Shown in pieces: positions 31,823 through 41,444 of a stretch of DNA of 44,780 nucleotides. The notes under the pieces are model-generated. The model was not told the DNA's origin. It was given only the letters and a program-made list of their open reading frames with translations, and did not search any database. The translations under genes and the position numbers were made by a program. How positions within the stretch are numbered: position 1 is the stretch's first letter; each line of letters begins with the position of its first letter. Source of the DNA: JALXDT01 sp964634755 (lineage in GTDB: Bacteria; Acidobacteriota; Aminicenantia; JAMOAD01); contig CAZWJH010000008.1 in NCBI GenBank assembly GCA_964634755.1, positions 1 through 44,780 of the forward strand, in the 5' to 3' direction.

Positions 31823-33237
31823 TTTTCCTCCGATATTGTTAATTTTAAAGCGGAAGCTTTGTTTAATGTTTCCATATATTCGTTCTCGGGAATCGAGTCT
31901 GAAACTATCCCCGCGCCTGCTTGTATAAAGCCTCTTTTCCCTTTTATGATTATTGTTCTTATTGCAATACAAAAATCAATATCTCCGTTAAACCCGAAGT
32001 ATCCGATTCCACCTGCATATATACCTCTTCTTACAGGTTCAAGTTCATCTATCATTTCCATTGCCCTTATTTTAGGCGAACCTGTAACTGTACCCGCAGG
32101 AAAAGCGGCTTTAAAAAGTTCCATTGAATCAACTTCATTTCTGAGCCTTCCCCTGATATCCGATACAATATGCATAACTTTGGAGTATTTTTCAATCTTC
32201 ATCAGTTTATCAACTTTTACACTCCCGTAATTGCATACTCTTCCGAGATCATTTCTTGCAAGATCAACAAGCATTATATGCTCAGCAAGCTCTTTTTCAT
32301 CCGATAAAAGCTCTTTTTCAAGCTTCGCATCCTCCTTCGAATCCTTTCCTCTCCTTCTTGTACCTGCAATAGGTCTGCTTATTGCAATCCTATTTTCACT
32401 CTTAATAAGTGTTTCGGGTGATGAACCCAATATATAAAGATCATTAAATTTTATATAGTACATATAAGGAGAAGGATTTTTTACCCTTAGTTGCTTGTAT
32501 ATTTCAAAGGGTTCTTCCCGAACTTCAAACTCAAACCTTTGAGATAAAACAACCTGAAAAATTTCCCCTTCTCTTATGTATTCCTTGGCTTTTTTTACGA
32601 TTTTTTCAAACTCGTTTTTATCAAAATTAGATGTAAACTCTGTCTGTTTATCATCTGTTTTCAAAAAATTATCTTCTTTATTTACCACATCATCATTATG
32701 GTTTTCAATTATCTTTTCAATCTCGTTTACCCTCTCACTTATCTTACTTTTACTGTTTCCGAATACAATTATCTCTGCTGTTGAATTTTTATTATCAATA
32801 ATTATTATTTCTGATGGAAAAATAAAATACATGTCAGGTAACGGAGGATCTTCTGGATTATTATTCGGGATTTTTTCAATATATCTTATAGAATCATACG
32901 ATACATAGCCCACAGCTCCTCCGGAAAAAGGAGGTATTTTCGGATAATGCCTGAAATTTTTCAAAACAGAGTTCAGAATGTCAAATGGATTTCCTTTTTC
33001 TTTAACAATATTTTCGTCAAATCGTATTTTACAATTATTATCTTTTGCTTCAAAAATACAGAGAGGGGTACTTCCTAAAATTGAATACCTTCCTATTTCA
33101 CCCGTTGTCTCAAGTGATTCGTAAAGAAAAGAATTATTTTCATCACAGTATAAAGTTTTAAAAAGCTTACTTGCTGAAACATTTTTCTTAATTTTTTTTG
33201 TTTCATAAACAAAGTCATACTCCGATAATTCTTTCAC
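31819..33237 (-). CDS. trpE: Anthranilate synthase component I
   Basis: 472 residues from GTG 33237, with AAGGAG upstream, overlapping the aroA end by 23 nt. It converts chorismate plus ammonia to anthranilate. The N-terminal part holds FLYESLETTGEIGRYSILG, matching the Leu-x-Glu-Ser Trp feedback site. The catalytic half has GEIFQVVLSQRF, ISRPIAGTRRRG, DLARNDLGRV, FPAGTVTGSPKIRAME and a C-terminal GAGIVSDS. Chorismate-binding residues appear intact. An approximately 40-residue variable acidic linker separates the two parts. Confidence 0.95.
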   Translation of the reverse strand: MKELSEYDFVYETKKIKKNVSASKLFKTLYCDENNSFLYESLETTGEIGRYSILGSTPLCIFEAKDNNCKIRFDENIVKEKGNPFDILNSVLKNFRHYPKIPPFSGGAVGYVSYDSIRYIEKIPNNNPEDPPLPDMYFIFPSEIIIIDNKNSTAEIIVFGNSKSKISERVNEIEKIIENHNDDVVNKEDNFLKTDDKQTEFTSNFDKNEFEKIVKKAKEYIREGEIFQVVLSQRFEFEVREEPFEIYKQLRVKNPSPYMYYIKFNDLYILGSSPETLIKSENRIAISRPIAGTRRRGKDSKEDAKLEKELLSDEKELAEHIMLVDLARNDLGRVCNYGSVKVDKLMKIEKYSKVMHIVSDIRGRLRNEVDSMELFKAAFPAGTVTGSPKIRAMEMIDELEPVRRGIYAGGIGYFGFNGDIDFCIAIRTIIIKGKRGFIQAGAGIVSDSIPENEYMETLNKASALKLTISEEK

Positions 33238-34519
33238 AATTTAACTCCTTAAAATAATTTATAAATCCCGGAAATGATATATTAATACAATCAGCATTAT
33301 TAATTACTGTTTCCCCTTTCGCAATTAATCCTGCAACAGCCAAAGACATTGCAATTCTGTGATCATTATAACTTTTACAATATGAGCCTTTCAAAATTGT
33401 TTCTCCTTCCACAATAAACCCATCTTCTGTCGGCTCTATTTTCGCTCCTAAATTCCTGAGACCTTCCGCAATGGTTTCTATTCTATCACTTTCTTTCACC
33501 CTCAGCTCTTCCGCTCCCTTCACTACGGTGGTTCCTTTCGCTTGAGTAGCAATAATAGCCAAAAGCGGAAGCTCATCAATTATTCGGGGGATATCCTGTT
33601 TCTCAATTTGAATACCTTTTAATTCTTGCTTTCCTTTGACAATAATATCACCCACAGGCTCATTGGATATAATCCTTTTGTTTTCAATTATTATGTTAGC
33701 CCCCATTCTTTTTAAAACATCCAAAAACCCGGTTCTTGTCGGATTAATGCCTACATCTTTAAGTATTATCTCGGCTCTGTCCGTTAGAATAGCCAATGCA
33801 ATAAAGTATGAAGCCGATGATATATCCGCGGGTACCCGGATATCCGTTCCCGAAATATCAGATTTTCCGTAAACAATGATTTCATCATCTTTTTTCTCAA
33901 TATTTGCTCCGAATAGTTCAAGCATTCTTTCGGTATGATCCCTTGAAGGAAAAGGCTCTTTTATGATTGTTTTTCCTTCCGTATTGAGGGCGGCAAATAT
34001 TATTGCTGATTTGACCTGAGCTGATGCTATTTTTAAAATGTGGTGATAAGGTTTTAACTTTTTTCCGTTAATAATAAGAGGAGGAATCCCCTTACTCCCC
34101 ATCGCGGCAATTTCAGCTCCCATATTTCTCAAAGGTTTTATTATTCTATCCATAGGCCTTTTTCTAAGAGAAGAATCTCCTGTTAAAACCACTTTAAAAT
34201 CCAATGAAGAAAAAATGCCTGACATTAGTCTCATTGTTGTGCCGGAATTTTCACAATCCAAAATTTCCGAAGGTTCTTTAAATCCCGAAAATCCTTTTCC
34301 ATCTATTATTATTTCATTTCCGTTTTTTCTAATGTTAATTCCGCTTTTTTTAAGAACTTTCATTGTCGATAGACAATCCATGCATCTTGAAGGATTCTTT
34401 ATACTACTTTTTCCTTTTGAAAAGCTTGCTATCATCAATCCTCTGTGAGTTATTGATTTATCACCCGGAAGATTTATTTTGCCCGAAAATCCTTTGCATT
34501 TTCTAACCTTCAACTTCAT
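33215..34519 (-). CDS. aroA: 3-phosphoshikimate 1-carboxyvinyltransferase (EPSP synthase)
   Basis: 434 residues. It transfers enolpyruvyl from PEP to shikimate-3-phosphate. Motifs are LPGDKSITHRGLMIA at the N-terminus, NSGTTMRLMSG, RPMDRIIKPLRNMGA, and ELRVKESDRIETIAEGLRNLG towards the end. GGAGGAG precedes ATG 34519, which directly abuts the pheA stop. Sixth and penultimate step of the shikimate pathway. Confidence 0.96.
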   Translation of the reverse strand: MKLKVRKCKGFSGKINLPGDKSITHRGLMIASFSKGKSSIKNPSRCMDCLSTMKVLKKSGINIRKNGNEIIIDGKGFSGFKEPSEILDCENSGTTMRLMSGIFSSLDFKVVLTGDSSLRKRPMDRIIKPLRNMGAEIAAMGSKGIPPLIINGKKLKPYHHILKIASAQVKSAIIFAALNTEGKTIIKEPFPSRDHTERMLELFGANIEKKDDEIIVYGKSDISGTDIRVPADISSASYFIALAILTDRAEIILKDVGINPTRTGFLDVLKRMGANIIIENKRIISNEPVGDIIVKGKQELKGIQIEKQDIPRIIDELPLLAIIATQAKGTTVVKGAEELRVKESDRIETIAEGLRNLGAKIEPTEDGFIVEGETILKGSYCKSYNDHRIAMSLAVAGLIAKGETVINNADCINISFPGFINYFKELNCERIIGV

Positions 34520-35341
34520 CTACTCCTCCGAACTTCCGTATGTTCCGAGAATTTTTATAAAATTCACTATCTCTTTTAATCCTTCTATTGCCATTTTACA
34601 TCTCTCCTCTTTTAAATCGCCTTCAAAATCAATAAAAAAAAGATATTCCCATGGTTTTCCGTGAATAGGTCTTGATTCTATGCTACAAAGGTTTATGTTT
34701 CTCAAAGCAAAAGCACTTAAACATTTGAACAAAATTCCTGGGGCATTTTTAACTCCGAAGACAATGGAAGTTTTGATTTTTCCTCCTTTTTTCAACCTCT
34801 TTTTTCTGTTTGATATGACAAAAAATCGGGTGTAATTATTATCATTATCCTCAATATCCCTATCTATAATTTTAAGTTTGTATCTTTCAGCAACACTTTT
34901 ATCGGCAAGAATTGCAACATTTTCTCTTCTATTTTTCCTCAAAAGTTTGGCTCCTCCGGCAGTATCATATATTGCAACAGGTTCATAGCCTTTTTCTGAA
35001 ATAAATTCTTTGCATTGTTCGAGTGCTGCAGGATGAGACCAGACTTGCTTAATTTTATTAGGTACTACTTCCGGAAGTGTCATAAGGTAAAAGTTAACTC
35101 TTATTTTCACCTCTCCTATGACTTTCACAGGATACCTGAGTAACAAATCATAATTTGAAGATATCTTACCTATTAAGGTATTTTCCATTGGCAAAATTCC
35201 AATGCTATCCCTCTCCGATAAAACTCTTTCCACAACTTCCTCGAATGAGCCCACTCCCTTTTTTTCAGTATTAGCAAAAATTTTTTGTGCAGCTATATAG
35301 CTAAAACATCCGGGTTCTCCCTGATAAAATATTTTCATCAT
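34520..35341 (-). CDS. pheA: Prephenate dehydratase
   Basis: 273 residues, without a chorismate mutase domain; that activity is fused to TyrA here. The catalytic domain has YQGEPGCFSYIAAQ and the NNYTRFFVI block with the essential Thr-Arg-Phe. The C-terminal ACT domain (about 190-270) contains IESRPIHGKPWEYLFFID, the phenylalanine-binding ESRP motif, so feedback inhibition by Phe is likely. Start at ATG 35341 with GGAGG 5 nt before it; overlaps aroF by ATGA. Confidence 0.95.
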   Translation of the reverse strand: MMKIFYQGEPGCFSYIAAQKIFANTEKKGVGSFEEVVERVLSERDSIGILPMENTLIGKISSNYDLLLRYPVKVIGEVKIRVNFYLMTLPEVVPNKIKQVWSHPAALEQCKEFISEKGYEPVAIYDTAGGAKLLRKNRRENVAILADKSVAERYKLKIIDRDIEDNDNNYTRFFVISNRKKRLKKGGKIKTSIVFGVKNAPGILFKCLSAFALRNINLCSIESRPIHGKPWEYLFFIDFEGDLKEERCKMAIEGLKEIVNFIKILGTYGSSEE

Positions 35342-36354
35342 ATTTTCCTCCCTAAGGCTTTTGAAATTGCCCGAATATCCTGCATTAGTTTTTTAAATTT
35401 TTCAGGTTTCAGTGATTGTTTGCCATCAGATAGTGCTTTTTCAGGCTCAGTATGCACCTCAACAATAAGCCCATTGCTTCCTGCTGCGATAGCAGCTTTT
35501 GCCAAAGATTCCACATACCTCCAATCACCGGCTGCATGACTTGGATCCACAATTACAGGAAGGTGACTTAGATTCTTTATTACCGGTACGGCACTTATAT
35601 CAAGAGTATTTCTCGTATATTTTTCATAAGTTCTTATTCCCCTCTCACATAGAATAACATTTGGATTACCTTCGGAAACTATATATTCTGCAGCCATCAA
35701 AAATTCTTCAATCGTAGCTGACATACCCCTTTTCAAAAGAACAGGTTTATTAAATCTTCCCACTGTTTTAAGCAAAGAGTAGTTTTGCATGTTTCTTGTG
35801 CCTATCTGCAAAATATCAGCGTACTGTGCAACAACCGGAACATCCTCCACTGAGACAACCTCTGTTACAATCTTCAAACCGGTTCTTTCTCTTGCTTTTG
35901 CAAGATACTCCAAGCCTTTTTTCCCGAGTCCCTGGAAACTGTAAGGAGATGTTCTCGGTTTAAAAGCTCCGCCCCTTAATACTTTTGCTCCCGCTTCCTT
36001 AACAATATCAGCGATTTCAAGAAGAGTTTCTTCGGACTCAACAGCACACGGACCAGCCATTACAACTATTTCATCACCTCCGATTTTAATTCCTCCGACA
36101 TCAACTAAAGAATCTTCATTATTAAATTCGCGGCTTACGAGTTTGAAAGGATGAAGAATGGAAACTAATTTTTCAACACCTGAAAGTTGCTCAACCTCTT
36201 TCTTGATTTTTTCCCTATCACTTACACCTATAACATGGACAACTGATTTTTTAACTCCATTAAATATCTTTGTTTCATACCCCAATTTTTCAATTTTTTT
36301 AACAACTTCTTTGATTTCACTTTTTTTCGCATCGCTTCTCATTGTTACTATCAT
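35338..36354 (-). CDS. aroF: DAHP synthase, type I-beta with N-terminal regulatory domain
   Basis: 338 residues. It condenses PEP and erythrose-4-phosphate, the committed step. Residues 1-70 form a small ferredoxin-like domain (MIVTMRSDAKKSEIKEVVKK to VEKLVSILHPFKLVSREF) as in Thermotoga DAHP synthase, where it gives Tyr/Phe feedback control. The barrel has MAGPCAVES, GGAFKPRTSPYSFQG, KRGMSATIEEFL, LCERGIRT, VDPSHAAG and VEVHTEPEKALSDG. It starts 1 nt after trpA ends, with GAGGTG upstream. The gene symbol for this class varies between genomes. Confidence 0.95.
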   Translation of the reverse strand: MIVTMRSDAKKSEIKEVVKKIEKLGYETKIFNGVKKSVVHVIGVSDREKIKKEVEQLSGVEKLVSILHPFKLVSREFNNEDSLVDVGGIKIGGDEIVVMAGPCAVESEETLLEIADIVKEAGAKVLRGGAFKPRTSPYSFQGLGKKGLEYLAKARERTGLKIVTEVVSVEDVPVVAQYADILQIGTRNMQNYSLLKTVGRFNKPVLLKRGMSATIEEFLMAAEYIVSEGNPNVILCERGIRTYEKYTRNTLDISAVPVIKNLSHLPVIVDPSHAAGDWRYVESLAKAAIAAGSNGLIVEVHTEPEKALSDGKQSLKPEKFKKLMQDIRAISKALGRKI

Positions 36355-36355
36355 T

Positions 36356-37123
36356 TTAACACCTCGTTTTTTCCTTGAAATTCTTTATTAAATTGGTAAT
36401 ATCTTCCCCCCCTATAATCCCCTTTATAACCCTGCTTCCTATGATGATCCCATCAACCTTATCTCTTAATAATTCTATCTGTTTTTCATTTGAAATCCCA
36501 AAACCAAATGCCACAGGTTTATTTGTATTATTTTTAACCCTTTCAATATATTTATCCGTATCCTTTGGCAGTTCATTCCTCTCTCCTGTTGTCCCTTTTA
36601 CACTCACACAATATATGAACCCTTCCGAATATTCGGCTATTTTTCTTATCCTTTCTTCCGGGCTCGTTGGAGAGACTAAGAATATCATATCAACACCAAA
36701 TTTTTTTGAAAGCATTTTCCATTCCTCTGATTCTTCAACGGGAAGATCCGGAATTATTAATCCCGAAATCCCGATTTCGTTTAATTTTTTAAATAGCCTT
36801 TCTTTGCCATAAGCAATAAGTGGATTTATATAAGACATAATAACAAGAGGAATATCAATTTTAACGTCTCTCAGAGAGTCAATTATTTTTTCAAGAGTGG
36901 CTCCACCGGATATTGCAATATTGGATGAGTATTGAATTACCTTCCCGTCAGCAATGGGGTCGGAGAAAGGGATTCCCACCTCTATTATGTCTGCTCCCGC
37001 TTCGGCTACTCTTCTTATGTTTTCAATGGATTCTTCAATTGTTGGAAAACCTCCGGTAAGATATATTATCAAAGCGGATTCATTCTTTGTTTTTAGTTCT
37101 GAAAATTTATCTGTTATTCTCAT
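36356..37123 (-). CDS. trpA: Tryptophan synthase alpha subunit
   Basis: 255 residues. It cleaves indole-3-glycerol phosphate to indole, which is channelled to TrpB. EVGIPFSDPIADG carries the catalytic Glu and Asp; YCVSVKGTTGER and FGFGISNEKQ bind phosphate. GGGAGG precedes ATG 37123, and the gene overlaps trpB by 4 nt. Confidence 0.96.
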   Translation of the reverse strand: MRITDKFSELKTKNESALIIYLTGGFPTIEESIENIRRVAEAGADIIEVGIPFSDPIADGKVIQYSSNIAISGGATLEKIIDSLRDVKIDIPLVIMSYINPLIAYGKERLFKKLNEIGISGLIIPDLPVEESEEWKMLSKKFGVDMIFLVSPTSPEERIRKIAEYSEGFIYCVSVKGTTGERNELPKDTDKYIERVKNNTNKPVAFGFGISNEKQIELLRDKVDGIIIGSRVIKGIIGGEDITNLIKNFKEKTRC

Positions 37124-38304
37124 AGCAAACCTCCCACAATATCCAAATCTTTGTCTCCCCTCCCTGAGAGATTGACAATTATAATTTTATCCTTGCCAAG
37201 CTTTTTCCCGAGCTTAATTCCGTAAGCTACAGCATGAGCACTCTCAAGAGCCGGAATTATTCCTTCCTCTTCCGAAAGCATTTTGAATGCTTCAAGTGCT
37301 TCATCATCCGTGATAAAGGTGTATTCAACTCTTTTTGAATCTTTGAGAAATGAATGTTCGGGACCAACTCCAGGGTAATCAAGTCCTGCTGATACCGAGT
37401 GAGTAGCCAATATATTCCCGTTTTTATCATAAAGGAGATAACTTAATGCTCCGTGAAGTACACCTATTTTCCCTCCTGATAATGTAGCTGCATGTTTTCC
37501 CGTATCCAAACCAAGCCCGCCTCCTTCAACTCCTATCATTTTGACATTCTCATCTTTGATAAAAGGATAAAAAAGCCCTATGCTATTGCTTCCTCCTCCA
37601 ACACTTGCCACAAGATAATCAGGTAATCTTCCTTCTTTCTCCATAATCTGTTTTTTTGTCTCTTTTCCTATTACGGATTGAAAATCTCTTACTATCATTG
37701 GATAGGGATGAGGTCCCACAACCGAACCTATGCAATAATGGGTCGTATCAATATTTGTAACCCAATCCCTTATGGCTTCATTTATTGCATCTTTCAGTGT
37801 TTTTGAGCCGGCAGAAACTCCTATCACATCCGCTCCCAAAATTTTCATCCTTAAAACATTTACATTCTGCCTTCTCATATCTTCTTCTCCCATGTAAACA
37901 GTGCATTCCATATTCATGAATGCGCATGCTGTTGCAGTTGCAACTCCGTGCTGTCCGGCTCCTGTCTCCGCTATTATTCTCTTTTTCCCCATCTTTTTTG
38001 CAAGTAAAACCTGTCCGAGAGTATTGTTAATTTTATGAGCCCCCGTATGTAAAAGATCCTCTCTCTTCAGATAGATCTTACTGCCGCCTATGCTTTTGGT
38101 AAGCCTCGAGGCAAAATAAAGAGGTGTTTCTCTTCCCGTGTAATCCTTAAGATATGAGTCTAACTCTCTTTTAAAATCTTCGGAATCTTTTAAAGCATAA
38201 TATGCTTCTTCAAGTTCATTTAAAGGCATCATTAATGTTTCGGGAACAAATTTTCCACCATATTTCCCGAAATATCCTCTTTTATCCGGTTGCATATAAT
38301 TCAT
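37120..38304 (-). CDS. trpB: Tryptophan synthase beta subunit
   Basis: 394 residues, TrpB1 type. PLP Lys in HTGAHKINNT; GAGQHGVATATA and the cofactor-phosphate loop SVGGGSNSIG; SAGLDYPGVGPEHS near the end. It joins indole and serine to tryptophan. AAGGAGGG lies 7 nt before ATG 38304; an internal ATG three codons on is less well spaced. It begins 2 nt after aroQ. Confidence 0.97.
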   Translation of the reverse strand: MNYMQPDKRGYFGKYGGKFVPETLMMPLNELEEAYYALKDSEDFKRELDSYLKDYTGRETPLYFASRLTKSIGGSKIYLKREDLLHTGAHKINNTLGQVLLAKKMGKKRIIAETGAGQHGVATATACAFMNMECTVYMGEEDMRRQNVNVLRMKILGADVIGVSAGSKTLKDAINEAIRDWVTNIDTTHYCIGSVVGPHPYPMIVRDFQSVIGKETKKQIMEKEGRLPDYLVASVGGGSNSIGLFYPFIKDENVKMIGVEGGGLGLDTGKHAATLSGGKIGVLHGALSYLLYDKNGNILATHSVSAGLDYPGVGPEHSFLKDSKRVEYTFITDDEALEAFKMLSEEEGIIPALESAHAVAYGIKLGKKLGKDKIIIVNLSGRGDKDLDIVGGLL

Positions 38305-38306
38305 AA

Positions 38307-38741
38307 TTAATCCCTCCTTTTTAAAAAATAATCGATCGCAAGAAGATAACTTTTGTAACCGAATCCTGATATCTGTCCTTCACAAACAGGAGCTATCATG
38401 CTTTTCCGTCTAAATTCTTCTCTTGCATGAATATTACTCAAATGAACTTCGATAACGGGGATATTAATAGCTTCTATAGAGTCCCTTATAGCTACGGAGG
38501 TATGGGTATATCCCGCGGGATTTATAATTATTCCATCAAATTCCTCTTCTGCTTTTTGAATGATTTCTATTATTTCGGATTCATTATTGCTCTGAATGAT
38601 TTTAACTTTCAGGTTATTTTTTTTAGCATATTCTTCTATTTTTTTGTTTATTTCCTCAAGGGATAGTGTTCCGTAAACATTTACCGGTCTTTTCCCCAAA
38701 AGGTTTAAATTAGGACCATGAATTATAAGTAATCTTTGCAT
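38307..38741 (-). CDS. aroQ: 3-dehydroquinate dehydratase, type II
   Basis: 144 residues. Third shikimate step. HGPNLNLLGKRPVNVYG contains the catalytic loop with the essential Arg and Tyr; INPAGYTHTSVAIRD and EVHLSNIHAREEFRRKS provide the active-site Asn/His residues. AAGGAGG precedes ATG 38741. It overlaps the aroKB end by 19 nt. Confidence 0.96.
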   Translation of the reverse strand: MQRLLIIHGPNLNLLGKRPVNVYGTLSLEEINKKIEEYAKKNNLKVKIIQSNNESEIIEIIQKAEEEFDGIIINPAGYTHTSVAIRDSIEAINIPVIEVHLSNIHAREEFRRKSMIAPVCEGQISGFGYKSYLLAIDYFLKRRD

Positions 38742-40306
38742 TTTACCTCCTTAATAATTGCTTTTCCTATCTTTACCGGAATGGGTATTTTGATTTTTCC
38801 GTTTCTCACTTTTTTATCCTGAGAAACTCTCTTGGATAATACTTTTTCCGATATTTTTTCAGGTATTTTAATGGGTAAATCATAAGAAGAAATTATATTG
38901 AAAATTTCTTCGAAATCCCTATGATTTAAAAAGCCTTTCTTGTATGCAATCTCTGTTTCTTTGATCATTCCGATTGCAACCGCCTCCCCGTGGGAGAATT
39001 CAGTGTAATTTGTTTCAGTCTCTATGATATGTCCTATTGTATGCCCGAAATTTAAAATTTCCCTTACCCCCTTTTCCTCCCACTCATCCTCACAAACTAT
39101 TTCTCCTTTTATCTTTATTGAGATTGAAACTATCTCCGATACTATCCTCGGATTCCTTTTAATTACATCATCTCTTTTGATTTTAAGAATTTCGAATAAT
39201 TTTTTATCTTTTATAATTCCCGCCTTTATTATTTCGGAAATTCCTTCCTTATATGTTCTATCAGGAAGAGTTTTGAGAAATGATACATCCGCTAAAACCA
39301 TATCAGGTTGGTAAAAACTTCCTATCATATTTTTCCCCTCACGATGATTTATTCCGGTTTTTCCACCTACGGAAGCATCAACCTGTGAGAGAAGAGTTGT
39401 GGGAATTTGGATAAAACCAACTCCCCTCTTGTATGTTGATGCTACAAATCCTGTAATATCCCCGACAATACCGCCTCCGAGAGCTATCAATGCATCATCT
39501 CTTGTTATCTTTTTTTCCAAAAGAAAATCATAAATTTGGATTACTGTGTTGATATTTTTATTTTCTTCTCCCTCGTCAATAATAAAATAAAGTGTTTCAA
39601 AGTTATTTTTTAGTAAAGTAAGAATTTTTTCAAGATAAAGTGTTGAAACAGTGGGCTCACTGATTATGATTAATCTTTTTGTTTTATTTAAAATATCATT
39701 GATATGTTCGGATATGTTTTCAATAATATTTTCTCCCGTAAAAACCGGATATTCCTTTTGTTTTGTTTTTATATTTATAATCTCATATAAAGTTTGAGAA
39801 TTACTTGATGATTCTAATCTTAGACGACGTATAATGGAATTTGCAATTTCGGAAATATTTTTTTCGGATGTATCAATTTTGTGCTCGGCGAAATCATAAA
39901 GATTTTTCCTTTCGGAATATAATTTTTCAATATCCTGTTCATCCTTAATAAGAGGTCTTGTTCTCATTTCCATTAACCTTTTCTTGAGTTCTTTTATATT
40001 GGCTTTGAGGGTGAAAATTTTTCCGCTCTTTTTCATTATATTCACATTTAAAGGATCCTTTACGATTCCACCTCCGGTTGAAATAATAACATTCCTCAAA
40101 TCCACAGCTTTTTTTAAAGCTATTTTTTCAAGCTTTCTGAAATATTCTTCACCTGATTTATAAAATATTTCATTTATTGATTTTTTTTCCTTAAATTCTA
40201 TATATTTATCCGTTGAAAACACTGGAATATTGATTGTTTTTGAGATTTCATTTGCCACCGAATCTTTTCCGGTTCCCGGGAAACCGATTAAAATCAAATT
40301 ATCCAT
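38723..40306 (-). CDS. aroKB: Bifunctional shikimate kinase / 3-dehydroquinate synthase
   Basis: 527 residues from ATG 40306, placed 7 nt after AAGGAGG. Residues 1 to about 170 are shikimate kinase: Walker A GFPGTGKDS (8-16), STDKYIE, STGGGIVKD and MRTRPLIKD. Residues about 180-527 are dehydroquinate synthase: KRLIIISEP, GGGIVGDITGFVASTYKRG, TTLLSQVDASVGGKTGIN and NFGHTIGHIIET with the Zn-binding His. So steps 2 and 5 are on one chain, as in Thermotoga. Overlaps aroC by 8 nt. Confidence 0.95.
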   Translation of the reverse strand: MDNLILIGFPGTGKDSVANEISKTINIPVFSTDKYIEFKEKKSINEIFYKSGEEYFRKLEKIALKKAVDLRNVIISTGGGIVKDPLNVNIMKKSGKIFTLKANIKELKKRLMEMRTRPLIKDEQDIEKLYSERKNLYDFAEHKIDTSEKNISEIANSIIRRLRLESSSNSQTLYEIINIKTKQKEYPVFTGENIIENISEHINDILNKTKRLIIISEPTVSTLYLEKILTLLKNNFETLYFIIDEGEENKNINTVIQIYDFLLEKKITRDDALIALGGGIVGDITGFVASTYKRGVGFIQIPTTLLSQVDASVGGKTGINHREGKNMIGSFYQPDMVLADVSFLKTLPDRTYKEGISEIIKAGIIKDKKLFEILKIKRDDVIKRNPRIVSEIVSISIKIKGEIVCEDEWEEKGVREILNFGHTIGHIIETETNYTEFSHGEAVAIGMIKETEIAYKKGFLNHRDFEEIFNIISSYDLPIKIPEKISEKVLSKRVSQDKKVRNGKIKIPIPVKIGKAIIKEVKCKDYL

Positions 40307-41444
40307 TCTTAATCCTCCTTGTATAGTTTTCATAGTTTGATTTTATATCCGAGAGATTATCCCCACCGAATTTTTCAAGAAAAAGTTTTGATAAAACATA
40401 TGCCATCATTGCTTCTCCCACAACACCGGCAGCAGGTACAATACATGTATCAGCTCTTTCAACATGAGCCTTTGATTTTTCTTTGGTTTTAACATTAACC
40501 GAACTCAGAGGTTTCATAAGAGTTGGTATTGGTTTTACTGCAATTCTAACTATCAAATTTTCACCATTGCTTATTCCACCTTCAATTCCTCCTGCTCTGT
40601 TGGTTTTCCTGAAAAAGCCATTTTCCGGACTATAAAAGATTTCATCATGAACCTGTGAACCTTTGAGTCTTGTATTTTCAAAAGCCGGACCTACCTCAAC
40701 CCCTTTGACAGAAGGTATGGAGAGCATTGCTTCTCCAATTTTGGAATCAAGCCTTTTATCATATGAAATATGAGAGCCAAGACCCACAGGAAGATTCTCA
40801 ACCACTATCTCACTGATACCACCTATACTGTCTCCCTCTCCTTTAACTTCATCAATTAATGAAATCATCTTTTTTTCAGCATCGGGATCAAGACATCTCA
40901 GAGGGCTATTTTCAGCTTCCTTATAGGACAGTATTCTCTTTTCAATGGATATATTACCGATTGAAATTGTATGGGAGTAAATATTTATTCCAAAATATTT
41001 CAAGAAAATCTTAAATAGAGCTCCTGCTGCAACTCTTGCAGCTGTTTCTCTTGCGGAACTTCTTTCTATTATATCCCTTATATCACTCCTTCCGTATTTT
41101 AAAATTCCGGAGAGATCAGTGTGCCCGGGCCTCGGTATTTCAACAGGTTTTACATTATCATTTAGACTATTTACATCCATCGTATCCTCCCATTTTTCAT
41201 AATCAAGGTTTTTTATCATGAATGAAACCGGAGAGCCCATGGTTTCTCCGTTTCTTATCCCTGATATTATTTCGATTCTGTCTTTTTCGATTTTCATTCT
41301 GTTCCCTCTACCATAGCCTTTTTGCCTTCTTGAGAGTTCATTATTTATAAAATCAATATCTACCGAGACACCCGCAGGGAATCCATCTATTATTACTGAA
41401 AGAGCTTTGCCGTGAGATTCTCCGGCGGTTAACATTCTGAGCAT
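40299..41444 (-). CDS. aroC: Chorismate synthase
   Basis: 381 residues. It eliminates phosphate from EPSP to give chorismate, using reduced FMN. AGESHGKALSVIIDGFPAG at the N-terminus, RPGHTDLSGILKYG, and ERSSARETAARVAAGA are the three family signatures; NRAGGIEGGISNG binds flavin. GGAGGTT precedes ATG 41444. It overlaps aroE by 16 nt. Confidence 0.97.
   Translation of the reverse strand: MLRMLTAGESHGKALSVIIDGFPAGVSVDIDFINNELSRRQKGYGRGNRMKIEKDRIEIISGIRNGETMGSPVSFMIKNLDYEKWEDTMDVNSLNDNVKPVEIPRPGHTDLSGILKYGRSDIRDIIERSSARETAARVAAGALFKIFLKYFGINIYSHTISIGNISIEKRILSYKEAENSPLRCLDPDAEKKMISLIDEVKGEGDSIGGISEIVVENLPVGLGSHISYDKRLDSKIGEAMLSIPSVKGVEVGPAFENTRLKGSQVHDEIFYSPENGFFRKTNRAGGIEGGISNGENLIVRIAVKPIPTLMKPLSSVNVKTKEKSKAHVERADTCIVPAAGVVGEAMMAYVLSKLFLEKFGGDNLSDIKSNYENYTRRIKNG

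Noticed and set aside
31823..31972. Upstream extension of TrpG
   Set aside because: It lies wholly within trpE in another frame. ATG 31822 has GGAGG and the family-typical MILIIDNYDSF start.
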